A stretch of 64,000 bases of DNA from JAVVEG01 sp041751425 (GTDB lineage Bacteria; Pseudomonadota; Gammaproteobacteria; Pseudomonadales; Pseudohongiellaceae): positions 62,001 through 126,000 of the forward strand of contig JBGSXL010000017.1 of assembly GCA_041751425.1 (NCBI GenBank). Reading direction: 5' to 3'. The position numbers and the translations under genes are program-made. The notes under the pieces are model-generated. The model was not told the origin of the DNA, made no database searches, and saw only the letters and a program-made list of their open reading frames with translations. Numbering within the stretch: the stretch's first letter is position 1; the number at the start of each line of letters is the position of its first letter. This document shows, one piece after another, positions 51,208 through 59,808 of this stretch.

Positions 51208-53298
51208 TCAAGTTCCTGGCGGTTGCAATCCTTCTTGGCGTAAAAGCGCCAGAGGGGTCGGCTCGCGCCCCATGAAGTCGGTGAACAATGAAAGTGCATC
51301 TGCTCCACCTCCACGTGACAATATTTTGTCGAGAAACTCGGTTCCTGTGTTGGTATTGAGCACACCTGTATCGACAAAGCGGGAGAAAACATCAGCGGAA
51401 AGCACTTCTGCCCATTTATAGCTGTAATAACCGGCGGCATAACCTCCGGCGAAAATATGGGAGAAACTGTTTTCGAAACGATTACTGTCCGGAACTGCGA
51501 AAACCGTTGTTTGCTTTCTTACCTTGCTCAGCGTTGAGCGGACAAACTCGCCTGGCTTTTCTTGTTCTAATCTGGATTGCGCTTGTTGATGGAGCATGAA
51601 GTCGAACAATGCGAACTCCAACTGCCTGATACTGCGCAAGCCGGCCTGGAAATTCTTCGCGGCCAACATCTTGGCGAGCAGGTCTTCCGGCAACGATTCA
51701 CCGTTTTGATAATGCCCCGAAATCAATGCCAGCGCTTCGGGCTCCCAGCACCAGTTCTCCATAAGTTGACTTGGCAACTCAACCGCGTCCCACGCAACTC
51801 CGCGGATGCCTGCGCTGCGCAAATAAGGCTCTCTGGTCAGCATATGGTGCAACCCATGGCCGAATTCATGAAAGAGTGTCGTAACATCGTTGTGGCTGAG
51901 CAGGGCGAGTAAGCTTTGCGATGGTGGCGCGAAATTGCACACAAGATAAGCGACAGGTATCTGCTTCACGCGATCTGCAGTTGCACGCCGACTACGACAC
52001 TCAGCCATCCAGGCTCCGCCGCGCTTACCCTCACGTGTATAAAGATCAAAGAAGAATGATGCGATGTGTTCGCCGTTTCTACTGATGTCGTAGAACTCGA
52101 CTGCGTCGTGCCAGACTTCTGTGCCGTGGTTTCGGGTAATATCAATGCCGTACAGCGTTGTTGCTACAGCAAAAAGGCCCTGTTTGACTTTCTCAACGGG
52201 GAAATAGACGCGCAATTCTTCCTGAGCAATATCGAAGCGCTGTTTTCTGAGCTTTTCACTGAAATAAGAGATATCCCAGGCCTGCAAAGACTCAACTCCA
52301 TGATATTCCTGTGCGAAGGTTGCCAGTTCCTTAAACTCCGCCAAAGCGGCGGGGTAACTGTGCCTTATCATGTCCTGCAGAAAATCAATAACGCGCTCAG
52401 CGCTGCCCGCCATCTTTCTGGCGACCGATAACTCGGCATAGTTTGCGAAGCTCAGCAATGAAGCAAGTTGCGCCCTACAACTCAAGATTTCGTCTATGTT
52501 TGCGCGGTTGTCCCATTTTCCACCTGACCCGTCCTGATCTGATGCGCGAGTGCTATAAGCCTTGTACATTTCCTCTCTCAGTTCGCGATTATCGGCATTG
52601 TTCATCACTGCAAAATAACAGGGGAAATCGAGGCTTAATAAATAGCCCGTCTGTTGTTTCTGCTGCGCAGCCTCCGCTGCAGCGTTAACTGTAGACTCCG
52701 GCAAACCTGTCAGCAGCTCAGGGTCACTAACCAGTTTGGTCCATGTCCGCGTGGCATCAAGTACATTGTTGCTGAATTCATTTGAGAGTTTGCTGAGACG
52801 TGTTTCCAGCGCCATGAACTCCTGCTTCTGTTGCGTGGGAAGGCTGACGCCGGCAAGCCGGAAATCGAGCAATGCATCATTGATAATCTTGCGCTGCGAA
52901 TCATTCAGATTCAATTTGTCTGCGCGCGCGTGCAACGCCTGCACGCAGTTGTACAAGGTCTGGTTCTGGCCCAGTTGCGAGTAATACTCGGTCATCAACG
53001 GCTGACAAACATTGTAGGCTACGCGAATTTCTTCCGTGTTCATCACACCATTCAGATGACTCACCGTGGACCAGACTTTATCAAGCCGATCTTCTGCATC
53101 GTCAAGCGGCAACATCAAACTGTCCCAATCGGGCTCTGTCTGATTCTTCACATCGCTGATCAACGCCTCTATTATTTGACGATTTTCCTGCAGGACCATT
53201 TCTACTGCAGGTTGAATGTGACTCGCTGCAATTCTTCTGAACTGTGGCAGTGTATGGGTGAGTAAAAGCGGATTGGTTTGACCTGATGATTCCTGCAT
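51208..53298 (-). CDS. prlC: oligopeptidase A (M3 family metallopeptidase)
   Basis: A 696-residue cytoplasmic zinc oligopeptidase, near the E. coli length (680). The M3 zinc motif HEFGHGLHHM begins near residue 477, with GRE-like third-ligand region WDAVELPSQLMENW following, and FNAGGY-type substrate loop FAGGYAAGYYSYKWAEV near the C-terminus. It degrades signal peptides and other oligopeptides. It stands alone between two gene-free intervals. Confidence 0.95.
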   Translation of the reverse strand: MQESSGQTNPLLLTHTLPQFRRIAASHIQPAVEMVLQENRQIIEALISDVKNQTEPDWDSLMLPLDDAEDRLDKVWSTVSHLNGVMNTEEIRVAYNVCQPLMTEYYSQLGQNQTLYNCVQALHARADKLNLNDSQRKIINDALLDFRLAGVSLPTQQKQEFMALETRLSKLSNEFSNNVLDATRTWTKLVSDPELLTGLPESTVNAAAEAAQQKQQTGYLLSLDFPCYFAVMNNADNRELREEMYKAYSTRASDQDGSGGKWDNRANIDEILSCRAQLASLLSFANYAELSVARKMAGSAERVIDFLQDMIRHSYPAALAEFKELATFAQEYHGVESLQAWDISYFSEKLRKQRFDIAQEELRVYFPVEKVKQGLFAVATTLYGIDITRNHGTEVWHDAVEFYDISRNGEHIASFFFDLYTREGKRGGAWMAECRSRRATADRVKQIPVAYLVCNFAPPSQSLLALLSHNDVTTLFHEFGHGLHHMLTREPYLRSAGIRGVAWDAVELPSQLMENWCWEPEALALISGHYQNGESLPEDLLAKMLAAKNFQAGLRSIRQLEFALFDFMLHQQAQSRLEQEKPGEFVRSTLSKVRKQTTVFAVPDSNRFENSFSHIFAGGYAAGYYSYKWAEVLSADVFSRFVDTGVLNTNTGTEFLDKILSRGGGADALSLFTDFMGREPTPLALLRQEGLQPPGT

Positions 53299-53456
53299 GT
53301 CTGCCTCGGTTAGAATTTTTTCAATCTTCCAGTGTTCTCTATGAAACCGGACAAAAGCTGAGTTTCTCCCATTCCATCTGTATACTGCGGTTCTGGTAGC
53401 GCTTACTGAATATGCGGAAAGCGTAACACGTCTTCATGGATTACGGCAGGTTGACT

Positions 53457-53990
53457 ATGGCTGTTCGACGGTTCGAAAAGTTCACACCACAATTGGGTAA
53501 CAAGGTTTTTGTTGATGAAAGCGCCGTTGTCATTGGTGATGTAATCATTGGCGATGATGCATCGATCTGGCCTCTGGCGGTTGTGCGTGGTGACATTCAC
53601 GCAATCAGAATAGGTAATAGAAGCAGCATTCAGGACGGCTCGGTTATCCACGTAACCCACGATGGACCATTCAATCCTGGTGGCTATCCCACCACTATTG
53701 GCAACGATGTGACCGTTGGCCACAAGGTCATGCTGCACGGCTGCACCATTGGTGATCGCGTACTGGTTGGCATGGGCTCTTTAGTAATGGATGGTGCCGT
53801 CGTCGAATCTGATGTCGTTATCGGTGGAGGCAGTCTGGTGCCTCCGGGAAAGACGCTGGAACAAGGCTATCTTTATGTTGGCTCGCCCGTTAAACAGATT
53901 CGCAAACTCAGCGAACGCGAGATGGCGTTTTTTTTATATGCTGCCGGGAAATATGTGGAGTTGAAAGATCGTTATCTGGCCAACTCCTGA
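53457..53990 (+). CDS. gamma-class carbonic anhydrase family protein (YrdA-like)
   Basis: A 177-residue left-handed beta-helix protein built from hexapeptide repeats (VIGDVIIGDDASIWPLAVV, TTIGNDVTVGHKVMLHGCTI). Three metal-binding histidines are visible in VIHVTHDGP, TVGHKVMLHG, the gamma carbonic anhydrase pattern. Most bacterial members show weak or no anhydrase activity. Start: ATG at 53457 with AGG 6 nt upstream; an ATG at 53436 is possible. Its 3' end overlaps aroE antisense by 19 bp. Confidence 0.9.
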   Translation: MAVRRFEKFTPQLGNKVFVDESAVVIGDVIIGDDASIWPLAVVRGDIHAIRIGNRSSIQDGSVIHVTHDGPFNPGGYPTTIGNDVTVGHKVMLHGCTIGDRVLVGMGSLVMDGAVVESDVVIGGGSLVPPGKTLEQGYLYVGSPVKQIRKLSEREMAFFLYAAGKYVELKDRYLANS

Positions 53991-54838
53991 CGCAGTTTTT
54001 CCAACACCGGTGCAGTATCGGGTTTAACACTGCGCCATAAATAGAAAGACTCCGCTGCTTGCTCAACCAGCATACCGCTACCATTCATTGCTTTCGCAAC
54101 ATTACGTTGCTTTGCCCATTTTTGAAAAGTGGTATCTCCCACACCATACATCATGTCGTAACACCAGGTGTGATTGTCTACTATGCAATCTGGAATCGGT
54201 GGAGTCGCACTACTCAACCCGGCGGAAGTGCCATTGATTACCAGATCAAAAGCTTTGCCTGAATTCGACTTTGCCAGTTCCCGACCTGACGTCTCGTAAT
54301 CACAGGCGACGATAGCAATTCTATCCGCAAACAGATGAGCCAGGACTTCTGCTTTATTTAACGTTCGGTTTACTATGGTTACTGACGCGGGGTTTTCGTC
54401 CAGCAATGCTGGCAGTACTCCGCGTACAGCACCACCGGCGCCGAGTAACAACAAATGTTTTCCTTCAATATTTCCCGCATTGTTCTGCACAATATCCCGC
54501 ACAATACCAATGCCATCCGTGTTATCACCAAACAGCTTTCCAGCACTATTTTTATAGAGAGTGTTTACCGCTCCAGCCACCCCGGCGGTTTCGCTGCGCA
54601 ACTGTGCCAATCGCCAGGCTTCTTCCTTGTAAGGGACAGTTACATTCAAACCAGCACCACCTTGCGCAAAAAAATCTGTGACAACATCTGCGAAAGTGCC
54701 AGGCGTAACATCTATGGCGGCGTAGCTTAACTGCTGCCCGGTTTGTTTAGCAAACAAAGCATGAATGAATGGGGATTTGCTGTGTGCAACAGGATGACCC
54801 AAAACTGCATAGCGATCAGTTGGTGCCGAGGTCATCAC
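53972..54838 (-). CDS. aroE: shikimate dehydrogenase
   Basis: A 288-residue enzyme of the shikimate pathway reducing 3-dehydroshikimate with NADPH. Motifs: AVLGHPVAHSKSPFIHALF at the N-terminus, GLNVTVPYKEEAW with the catalytic Lys, GDNTDGIGIVRDI, nucleotide-binding LLGAGGAVRGVLPAL and the NRT motif TIVNRTLNKAE that marks AroE. Its start overlaps the hemF stop by 4 nt, so the two are coupled. Slightly longer than the 272 residues of E. coli AroE. Confidence 0.95.
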   Translation of the reverse strand: MMTSAPTDRYAVLGHPVAHSKSPFIHALFAKQTGQQLSYAAIDVTPGTFADVVTDFFAQGGAGLNVTVPYKEEAWRLAQLRSETAGVAGAVNTLYKNSAGKLFGDNTDGIGIVRDIVQNNAGNIEGKHLLLLGAGGAVRGVLPALLDENPASVTIVNRTLNKAEVLAHLFADRIAIVACDYETSGRELAKSNSGKAFDLVINGTSAGLSSATPPIPDCIVDNHTWCYDMMYGVGDTTFQKWAKQRNVAKAMNGSGMLVEQAAESFYLWRSVKPDTAPVLEKLRQELAR

Positions 54839-55776
54839 ACCCAGTCCCTGTGACGCAGAAAATCAGTATACAGCCGCGCTTCTTCAGTTCCTTCTTCCGG
54901 CTTCCAGTCATATACCCAATTCACTTCGGGTGGCAGAGACATCAATATGGATTCAATTCTGCCAACGCCTGACTGCAATCCAAACAAAGTGCCTCTGTCG
55001 TATACCAGATTAAATTCCACGTAGCGGCCACGGCGATAGCGTTGGAATTGTTTTTGCTGTTCATTGAAGTCCAGACTCTTACGAGCTTCAACTATAGGAA
55101 TATAAGCCTGAGTGTAGGTGTCGCCGATTGACTTAACCAGCTCGAAACTACGCTCGAATCCCAGCTCATTGAAATCGTCAAAGAACAAACCACCAATCCC
55201 GCGCGGCTCTTGCCTGTGCTTGAGATAAAAGTATTCGTCGCAGTCTTTTTTGAAACGTGGGTACACATCTTCGCCGAACGGTGCGCAGGCTTTTTTTGCC
55301 ACACCGTGCCAGTGCTCACAGTCTGCCTCAAAGCCATAGTATGGTGTTAAATCATAACCTCCACCAAACCACCAGACTGGAGGCTCACCTGCTTTTTCAG
55401 CAATAAAAAATCGAAAGTTGGCGTGCGACGTTGGCACAAAGGGATTGTCCGGATGTATGACAAGAGATACACCCATAGCTTGAAACGCGCGACCAGCCAT
55501 TTCAGGACGAGCAGCTGTTGCGGATGGCGGTAGGGAGCTGCCGAACACATGCGAGAAATTCACACCGCCTTTTTCGAATACAGCCCCATTGCTGATGACA
55601 CGGGTAATGCCTTTACCGCCAGTATCACGCTCCCAACTATCTTCGTGAAACTTTTGTCTGCCATCAACCTGTGCCAGTTCAGTGCAGATATTATTTTGTA
55701 CCTGCAGTAGCCATGAGCGTACCGCCTGTACTTGAGCCTCACTGATGTTGTCTGCAGCAATCTGATTGTGGGTCAT
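54835..55776 (-). CDS. hemF: oxygen-dependent coproporphyrinogen III oxidase
   Basis: A 313-residue enzyme oxidising coproporphyrinogen III to protoporphyrinogen IX with molecular oxygen. Motifs: FSHVFGSSLPPSATAARPEM, FRFFIAEKAGEPPVWWFGGG, YDLTPYYGFEADCEHWH, RGIGGLFFDDFNE and RYVEFNLVYDRGTLFGLQSG. Length and content match the family. It supplies heme to the cytochromes and oxidases here. The ATG at 55776 follows a GAGAGA. Confidence 0.96.
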   Translation of the reverse strand: MTHNQIAADNISEAQVQAVRSWLLQVQNNICTELAQVDGRQKFHEDSWERDTGGKGITRVISNGAVFEKGGVNFSHVFGSSLPPSATAARPEMAGRAFQAMGVSLVIHPDNPFVPTSHANFRFFIAEKAGEPPVWWFGGGYDLTPYYGFEADCEHWHGVAKKACAPFGEDVYPRFKKDCDEYFYLKHRQEPRGIGGLFFDDFNELGFERSFELVKSIGDTYTQAYIPIVEARKSLDFNEQQKQFQRYRRGRYVEFNLVYDRGTLFGLQSGVGRIESILMSLPPEVNWVYDWKPEEGTEEARLYTDFLRHRDWV

Positions 55777-55826
55777 GGGTTTCTCTCAAGCCTCCAGGCT
55801 CTGGGCGGCTGCTTAGCGCAACTCGT

Positions 55827-56381
55827 TTAGCGCAACACTGCCCCCGTTACTAAATCTTTTATCGTGGATGGTTGCGCCTCTGCGCCTAATTTGCCATTCA
55901 GGACAAAATGTATTTCATTCTGCAAACTGCGCGCAATCTGCACTCGTGTTTTAGCTGGGCGTTGCCCGGCTTTGTTGGCAGAGGTGGAAACGATAGGCCC
56001 ACCAAACGATAAGCAGAGTTCTCGCACCAACGGATGAGAACTGACACGCACAGCGACACTGCTATGCTCGCCACGAATCCACCACGGAATCAAATCTTCC
56101 GAGTCGGGAATCAGCCAGGTGGTAGGCCCGGGCCAGCTTTGCAGCAGCTGCTCGCGCTGCTCAGCCTTAAGTGGCGCAAGCAGCGGGCCGATTTGTTGCA
56201 CATCAGCGGCGATCAGTATCATACCTTTTTCAACAGGCCTGCCTTTGATCTGTAACAAATTCAGGCAGGCTGTTGCATTGAAAGGATCGCAACCCAACCC
56301 CCAAACGGCCTCTGTGGGATAGGCCAGAATTCCACCTGTCCACAAACATTGGGTTGCCAGTTTGACGCGAAAAGAACTCAT
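55827..56381 (-). CDS. tsaC: threonylcarbamoyl-AMP synthase TsaC (YrdC/Sua5 family)
   Basis: A 184-residue protein of the short TsaC type. Motifs: GGILAYPTEAVWGLGCDPFN with the KxR-like substrate region RPVEKGMILIAADV, GPTTWLIPDSEDLIP, and GPIVSTSANKAGQRPAKT. It makes threonylcarbamoyl-AMP from threonine, bicarbonate and ATP for tRNA t6A37. Start: ATG at 56381 with AAGG upstream; 56405 is an alternative. Next to hemF and aroE as in Pseudomonas. Confidence 0.93.
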   Translation of the reverse strand: MSSFRVKLATQCLWTGGILAYPTEAVWGLGCDPFNATACLNLLQIKGRPVEKGMILIAADVQQIGPLLAPLKAEQREQLLQSWPGPTTWLIPDSEDLIPWWIRGEHSSVAVRVSSHPLVRELCLSFGGPIVSTSANKAGQRPAKTRVQIARSLQNEIHFVLNGKLGAEAQPSTIKDLVTGAVLR

Positions 56382-56414
56382 GCGGGGCGCCTTATGCAAA
56401 ACCATCGCGCGGTT

Positions 56415-56921
56415 TCAGCGCTTGATTGATTCCTGTAAAGCACGATCCTGTGCCTGCACATCACGCGCTTTTTGTTCGCGCTCATCTTTAACCCGCTTTG
56501 CCAACTCTCCATCGCCTAAAGCCAGAATTTGTGCGGCCAAATATGCGGCATTTTTCGCACCGGTTTTACCAATAGCAACCGTCGCCACGGGAATGCCGGC
56601 CGGCATCTGCACGGTTGAAAGCAGAGAGTCCATGCCCTGCAATGGACCGGAATCGATAGGAACGCCAATAACAGGCTTTAGCGTATGCGCAGCTGTAGCG
56701 CCGGCAAGGTGTGCGGCAAGGCCGGCACCGGAGATGAATACCTGACAACCACGGCTTTCAGCATCAGTAATGTACTTCTGTGTTACTGCGGGAGTTCTAT
56801 GCGCAGAAGTAATCTTGATTTCATAGTTGATTTGCAACTTGTCAAATACATCTGCAGCGCTCTGCATGATTGTAAGATCTGATTCTGAACCCATCAGAAT
56901 TGCGACAAAAGGTGTGCTCAT
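56415..56921 (-). CDS. purE: N5-carboxyaminoimidazole ribonucleotide mutase
   Basis: A 168-residue class I PurE: ILMGSESDLTIMQSAADVFD (Ser and Asp of the active site), ITSAHRTPAVTQKY with the catalytic His, and FISGAGLAAHLAGATAAHTL. It converts N5-CAIR to CAIR in purine synthesis. RBS GAGG precedes the ATG. The usual partner purK is not next to it in this window. Confidence 0.96.
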   Translation of the reverse strand: MSTPFVAILMGSESDLTIMQSAADVFDKLQINYEIKITSAHRTPAVTQKYITDAESRGCQVFISGAGLAAHLAGATAAHTLKPVIGVPIDSGPLQGMDSLLSTVQMPAGIPVATVAIGKTGAKNAAYLAAQILALGDGELAKRVKDEREQKARDVQAQDRALQESIKR

Positions 56922-57022
56922 TAAAATGACCTCGGTGGTTGTAAGGCGGTTGAATCCGGCACGAGAAATTACAGGACTCTGCCGTTGGTTGCAAGTTTCT
57001 ATGCCCCGACATTATGTCAAAC

Positions 57023-58150
57023 TCAGCGCCGAACATAACCCCCTGCGCACAAAGTAATCTGGTTCTTTAGCTCAAGTTCCAGTAGTACGCTTTGCAACTC
57101 CGGGTACGATCTTCCGCTGCGCAGCGCAAGTACATCCAGAGCAACCGGGTCTGAATCCACATACTGGTAAATTTCCTTTTCAGCGGCGGTCAATTCCACG
57201 CCCGCAACACTGTCAAAGACAAGGCTCCTCAGGTTATTAGTCAGGACTCCGCACTGGTAGCGAAGCAGATTCTCCACAGCCAGCAACACGTCCTCCGCAC
57301 TTTCCACCAATACGGCGCCATCGCGAATCAACTTGTGGCAACCGCGGCTTTGCGAATTACGGATGGAGCCGGGAACAGCGAAAACATCGCGATTTTGTTC
57401 CATAGCCAATCTTGCCGTAATCAGGGATCCACTGCGCAGCGCCGCTTCAACAACAATAACGCCCAGACTCATGCCGCTGATAATACGATTGCGTTGCGGA
57501 AAGAACTCGCGCATGGGCGCAGCGTACTTTGGAAACTCGGAAACCAGTGCGCCTTTAATGCGAATACCTGCGGCCAATGGTTGGTTGCGATGCGGGTACA
57601 CCAGATCCATGCCATGACCGAGAATGGCTACTGTTGTATTACCCGCGCTCACTGTTGCTTGATGCGCAGCGGTATCAATGCCGGTTGCCAGCCCGCTGCA
57701 CACCGAAAGGCCCGCTTCTGATAATTGACGGGCCAGCATGCCAGCCACCTCTCTGCCGTATACACTGCAGTTTCTGCTGCCAACAATCGCTATCTGAGGA
57801 ATATTTATTGCTGCAAGCTGGCCGCTGACGAAAAGCAGGGGAGGTGGGCTCGATATTTGTTTCAGCAGGACGGGATAATCGGGATCAGAAATTGTCAGCA
57901 AGTGGTTGCCATCTTGCTGTAACCATTGCCTGTCTGCATTGGCTAACTTGAGCGCCATACTGCCTGGCTTGCTGCAAGCCAGTACCTCTGTGATGGTTTC
58001 CGGCTCCAGCCCCAAGTCGCGCAGCTCTTTTGCAGTCGCGCCGAGAATACATTCGGGAGAACCTAACGACTCTATGAGTTTGCGTAAGCTGATGCTACTT
58101 AAAGTTGGCGTGTGAAATAGCGTCAGCCATTCCATGCTGTTTAGCGGCAT
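57023..58150 (-). CDS. dprA: DNA-processing protein DprA
   Basis: A 375-residue protein: N-terminal SAM-like helices, the Rossmann-like DNA-binding domain (AIVGSRNCSVYGREVAGML, GLATGIDTAAHQATV, LGHGMDLVYPHRN, FPQRNRIISGMSLGVIVVEA, GSLITARLAMEQNRDVFAVPG) and a C-terminal winged helix (LTAAEKEIYQYVDSDPVALD). DprA loads RecA onto incoming single-stranded DNA during transformation. ATG at 58150 has AAGGA 7-8 nt upstream; the ATG at 58168 does not. Confidence 0.94.
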   Translation of the reverse strand: MPLNSMEWLTLFHTPTLSSISLRKLIESLGSPECILGATAKELRDLGLEPETITEVLACSKPGSMALKLANADRQWLQQDGNHLLTISDPDYPVLLKQISSPPPLLFVSGQLAAINIPQIAIVGSRNCSVYGREVAGMLARQLSEAGLSVCSGLATGIDTAAHQATVSAGNTTVAILGHGMDLVYPHRNQPLAAGIRIKGALVSEFPKYAAPMREFFPQRNRIISGMSLGVIVVEAALRSGSLITARLAMEQNRDVFAVPGSIRNSQSRGCHKLIRDGAVLVESAEDVLLAVENLLRYQCGVLTNNLRSLVFDSVAGVELTAAEKEIYQYVDSDPVALDVLALRSGRSYPELQSVLLELELKNQITLCAGGYVRR

Positions 58151-58201
58151 ATGATCGTCCTTGATCATTTAGTTGGAACACGATTTTTCTGCTTGGACGG
58201 C

Positions 58202-59101
58202 TTAGCGCCCCCGATTTTGTCCCCGCACCATGAAATTCATTGATGTGGGTTGGGTCGCATTGAGAATCAATCCATAGCTCAGTTTTTCAAAATTGCGGTA
58301 CACCATCAGCTCGCCGGTTTGATTGCCCAGCACACTGACGTCTTTATTAGTGAAGGGATCGCGGATCACACCACCTGCCTGGTATATTCCCAGCATATCA
58401 CCTACCTGAAGTCCGTCCCGCTCTCCGGCATTGATGACAACCGCGTCGTATTGCGCTACCAGACTCTTGTCGCCTAACAAGCCGATAATCACGGCGTTGA
58501 TTTCAGCAACCGGGTCGCGCGGCAGAAATGTATGCTGAAGATCAGAGCTTTCCCGTGGTAGTAAGCGATCACCAGCCTTTAGCTCCATGCGATTATTGCG
58601 TATCACGCCCCTGCGAACACCATCATCCAGCTCTGCGATAACGTCGATTGAACCCAGGTGGATAACCTCCATGCCAAGCAGCTCCTCTGTTGCCGGGTCC
58701 TCATAGGTATTCCCAGGGCGATATATATCGTAGGCTCTCAGGTTGCTCTCCCAATCCCCCCGCAAAAACACTTCATCACCCGCTCCAAAAATAAGGTTGT
58801 TGGAAGTGCTCGAGAGAATATAAGGGGCATTTTCGAAAATTTCCGGGTCAACAATGCGATTACCCGTGAGGAATTTCTCGATTGTCGCTCTCTGAATGGC
58901 GTTTACGGAACTGCTTAGAGGTAACTCTCGTATTTGCGGGCTCAGGCGTGTTACGGGACGATTTGCGTTTGTGTCCTGAGCGAAAGCGATGGGGCTTAGC
59001 GCTACGCTAAATAGCCAGGCTAATGTCGCCACCAACAAGAACCCACCTGCAAAAACAGGTTGCGTGCGCGCGTCAGTTTGATCGAATATTGGTGTATCCA
59101 T
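58202..59101 (-). CDS. LysM-family-like envelope protein lacking the LysM domain
   Basis: A 299-residue protein with an N-terminal signal or anchor segment (AGGFLLVATLAWLFSVALSP). The C-terminal portion matches the conserved tail of the LysM proteins that sit next to def and dprA (LSSSVNAIQRATIEKFLTGN, RIVDPEIFENAPYIL, DEVFLRGDWES, YDIYRPGNTYEDPATEELLG and RDGLQVGDMLGIY). The usual LysM peptidoglycan-binding repeat (consensus around YTVVKGDTLWDI) that should lie near residues 25-75 is absent; the upstream 193 bp have no remnant. Start: ATG at 59101 with AGGATAAC 8 nt upstream. The role of the family is unknown. Confidence 0.75.
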   Translation of the reverse strand: MDTPIFDQTDARTQPVFAGGFLLVATLAWLFSVALSPIAFAQDTNANRPVTRLSPQIRELPLSSSVNAIQRATIEKFLTGNRIVDPEIFENAPYILSSTSNNLIFGAGDEVFLRGDWESNLRAYDIYRPGNTYEDPATEELLGMEVIHLGSIDVIAELDDGVRRGVIRNNRMELKAGDRLLPRESSDLQHTFLPRDPVAEINAVIIGLLGDKSLVAQYDAVVINAGERDGLQVGDMLGIYQAGGVIRDPFTNKDVSVLGNQTGELMVYRNFEKLSYGLILNATQPTSMNFMVRGQNRGR

Positions 59102-59204
59102 CGCCGTTATCCTGAGCTGGGCTGCAATAAAAGCCACTATTAAGGGGTTTATGAGTCAACACTTGCAGTTCTATCGCTGGGTCACCATTAGTGTAGCAAT
59201 AAGG

Positions 59205-59210
59205 TATAAT
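59205..59210 (+). promoter_or_regulatory. candidate -10 element for def-fmt-rsmB-trkA
   Basis: A perfect TATAAT at 59205-59210 lies 84 bp before def in the interval divergent from the LysM-like gene. The matching -35 region at about 59182-59187 (TCACCA) is a poor match, so it may depend on an activator or be chance. Confidence 0.35.
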
Positions 59211-59294
59211 TAGCACCAAAAGCAGTTCACAGTACAGAAATTTTTCGGATTGGCATAGCTACCGATTCAACCCAATGAGAATGGCTCAGAAACT

Positions 59295-59801
59295 ATGGCT
59301 CAACTAGAAATACTGGAATTTCCTGATCCACGCCTGCGCAAGAAGGCTGCCAAGGTAACGGTTGTTGATGATGCCTTGCGTCAGGTTATTGAAGACATGT
59401 TCGAAACCATGTATGCGGCGCCGGGTATTGGTCTGGCAGCCACACAGGTGGACATTCATAAACGTCTCATCGTTATTGATATCTCGGAAACCAAAGACGA
59501 GCCACTGGTGTTCATCAATCCGGAGTTGGAAATTCTGGACCAGGACTTATGCGAGTATGATGAGGGCTGCCTGTCTGTCCCGGGTTACTACGAGACAGTG
59601 TCACGCCCACGCACAGTCAGAGTTAAAGCGTTGGATCGTAATGGAGAACCCTTCGAGATTGAGACCGGCGGTTTGCTGGCTACATGCATTCAGCACGAAT
59701 GCGATCATCTGAATGGCAAATTGTTTGTGGATTATCTCAGCACACTGAAGCGTCATCGTATCCGCAGCAAGTTGGAAAAACTGCACAAACAGTCTGCATA
59801 A
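59295..59801 (+). CDS. def: peptide deformylase
   Basis: A 168-residue metallohydrolase with all three motifs: GIGLAATQV, EGCLSV (metal-binding Cys) and HECDHLNG (HExxH metal site). It removes the formyl group from nascent proteins. Start: ATG at 59295, giving MAQLEILEFPDPRLRKKA, as in E. coli. First of def-fmt-rsmB-trkA-trkH, all on the plus strand with short spacings. Confidence 0.97.
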   Translation: MAQLEILEFPDPRLRKKAAKVTVVDDALRQVIEDMFETMYAAPGIGLAATQVDIHKRLIVIDISETKDEPLVFINPELEILDQDLCEYDEGCLSVPGYYETVSRPRTVRVKALDRNGEPFEIETGGLLATCIQHECDHLNGKLFVDYLSTLKRHRIRSKLEKLHKQSA

Positions 59802-59808
59802 GGCATCA

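Noticed and set aside
50930..51421. A 163-codon plus-strand frame between coxB and prlC
   Set aside because: It overlaps the conserved C-terminus of prlC antisense, has no binding site and shows low-complexity Arg/Ser composition.
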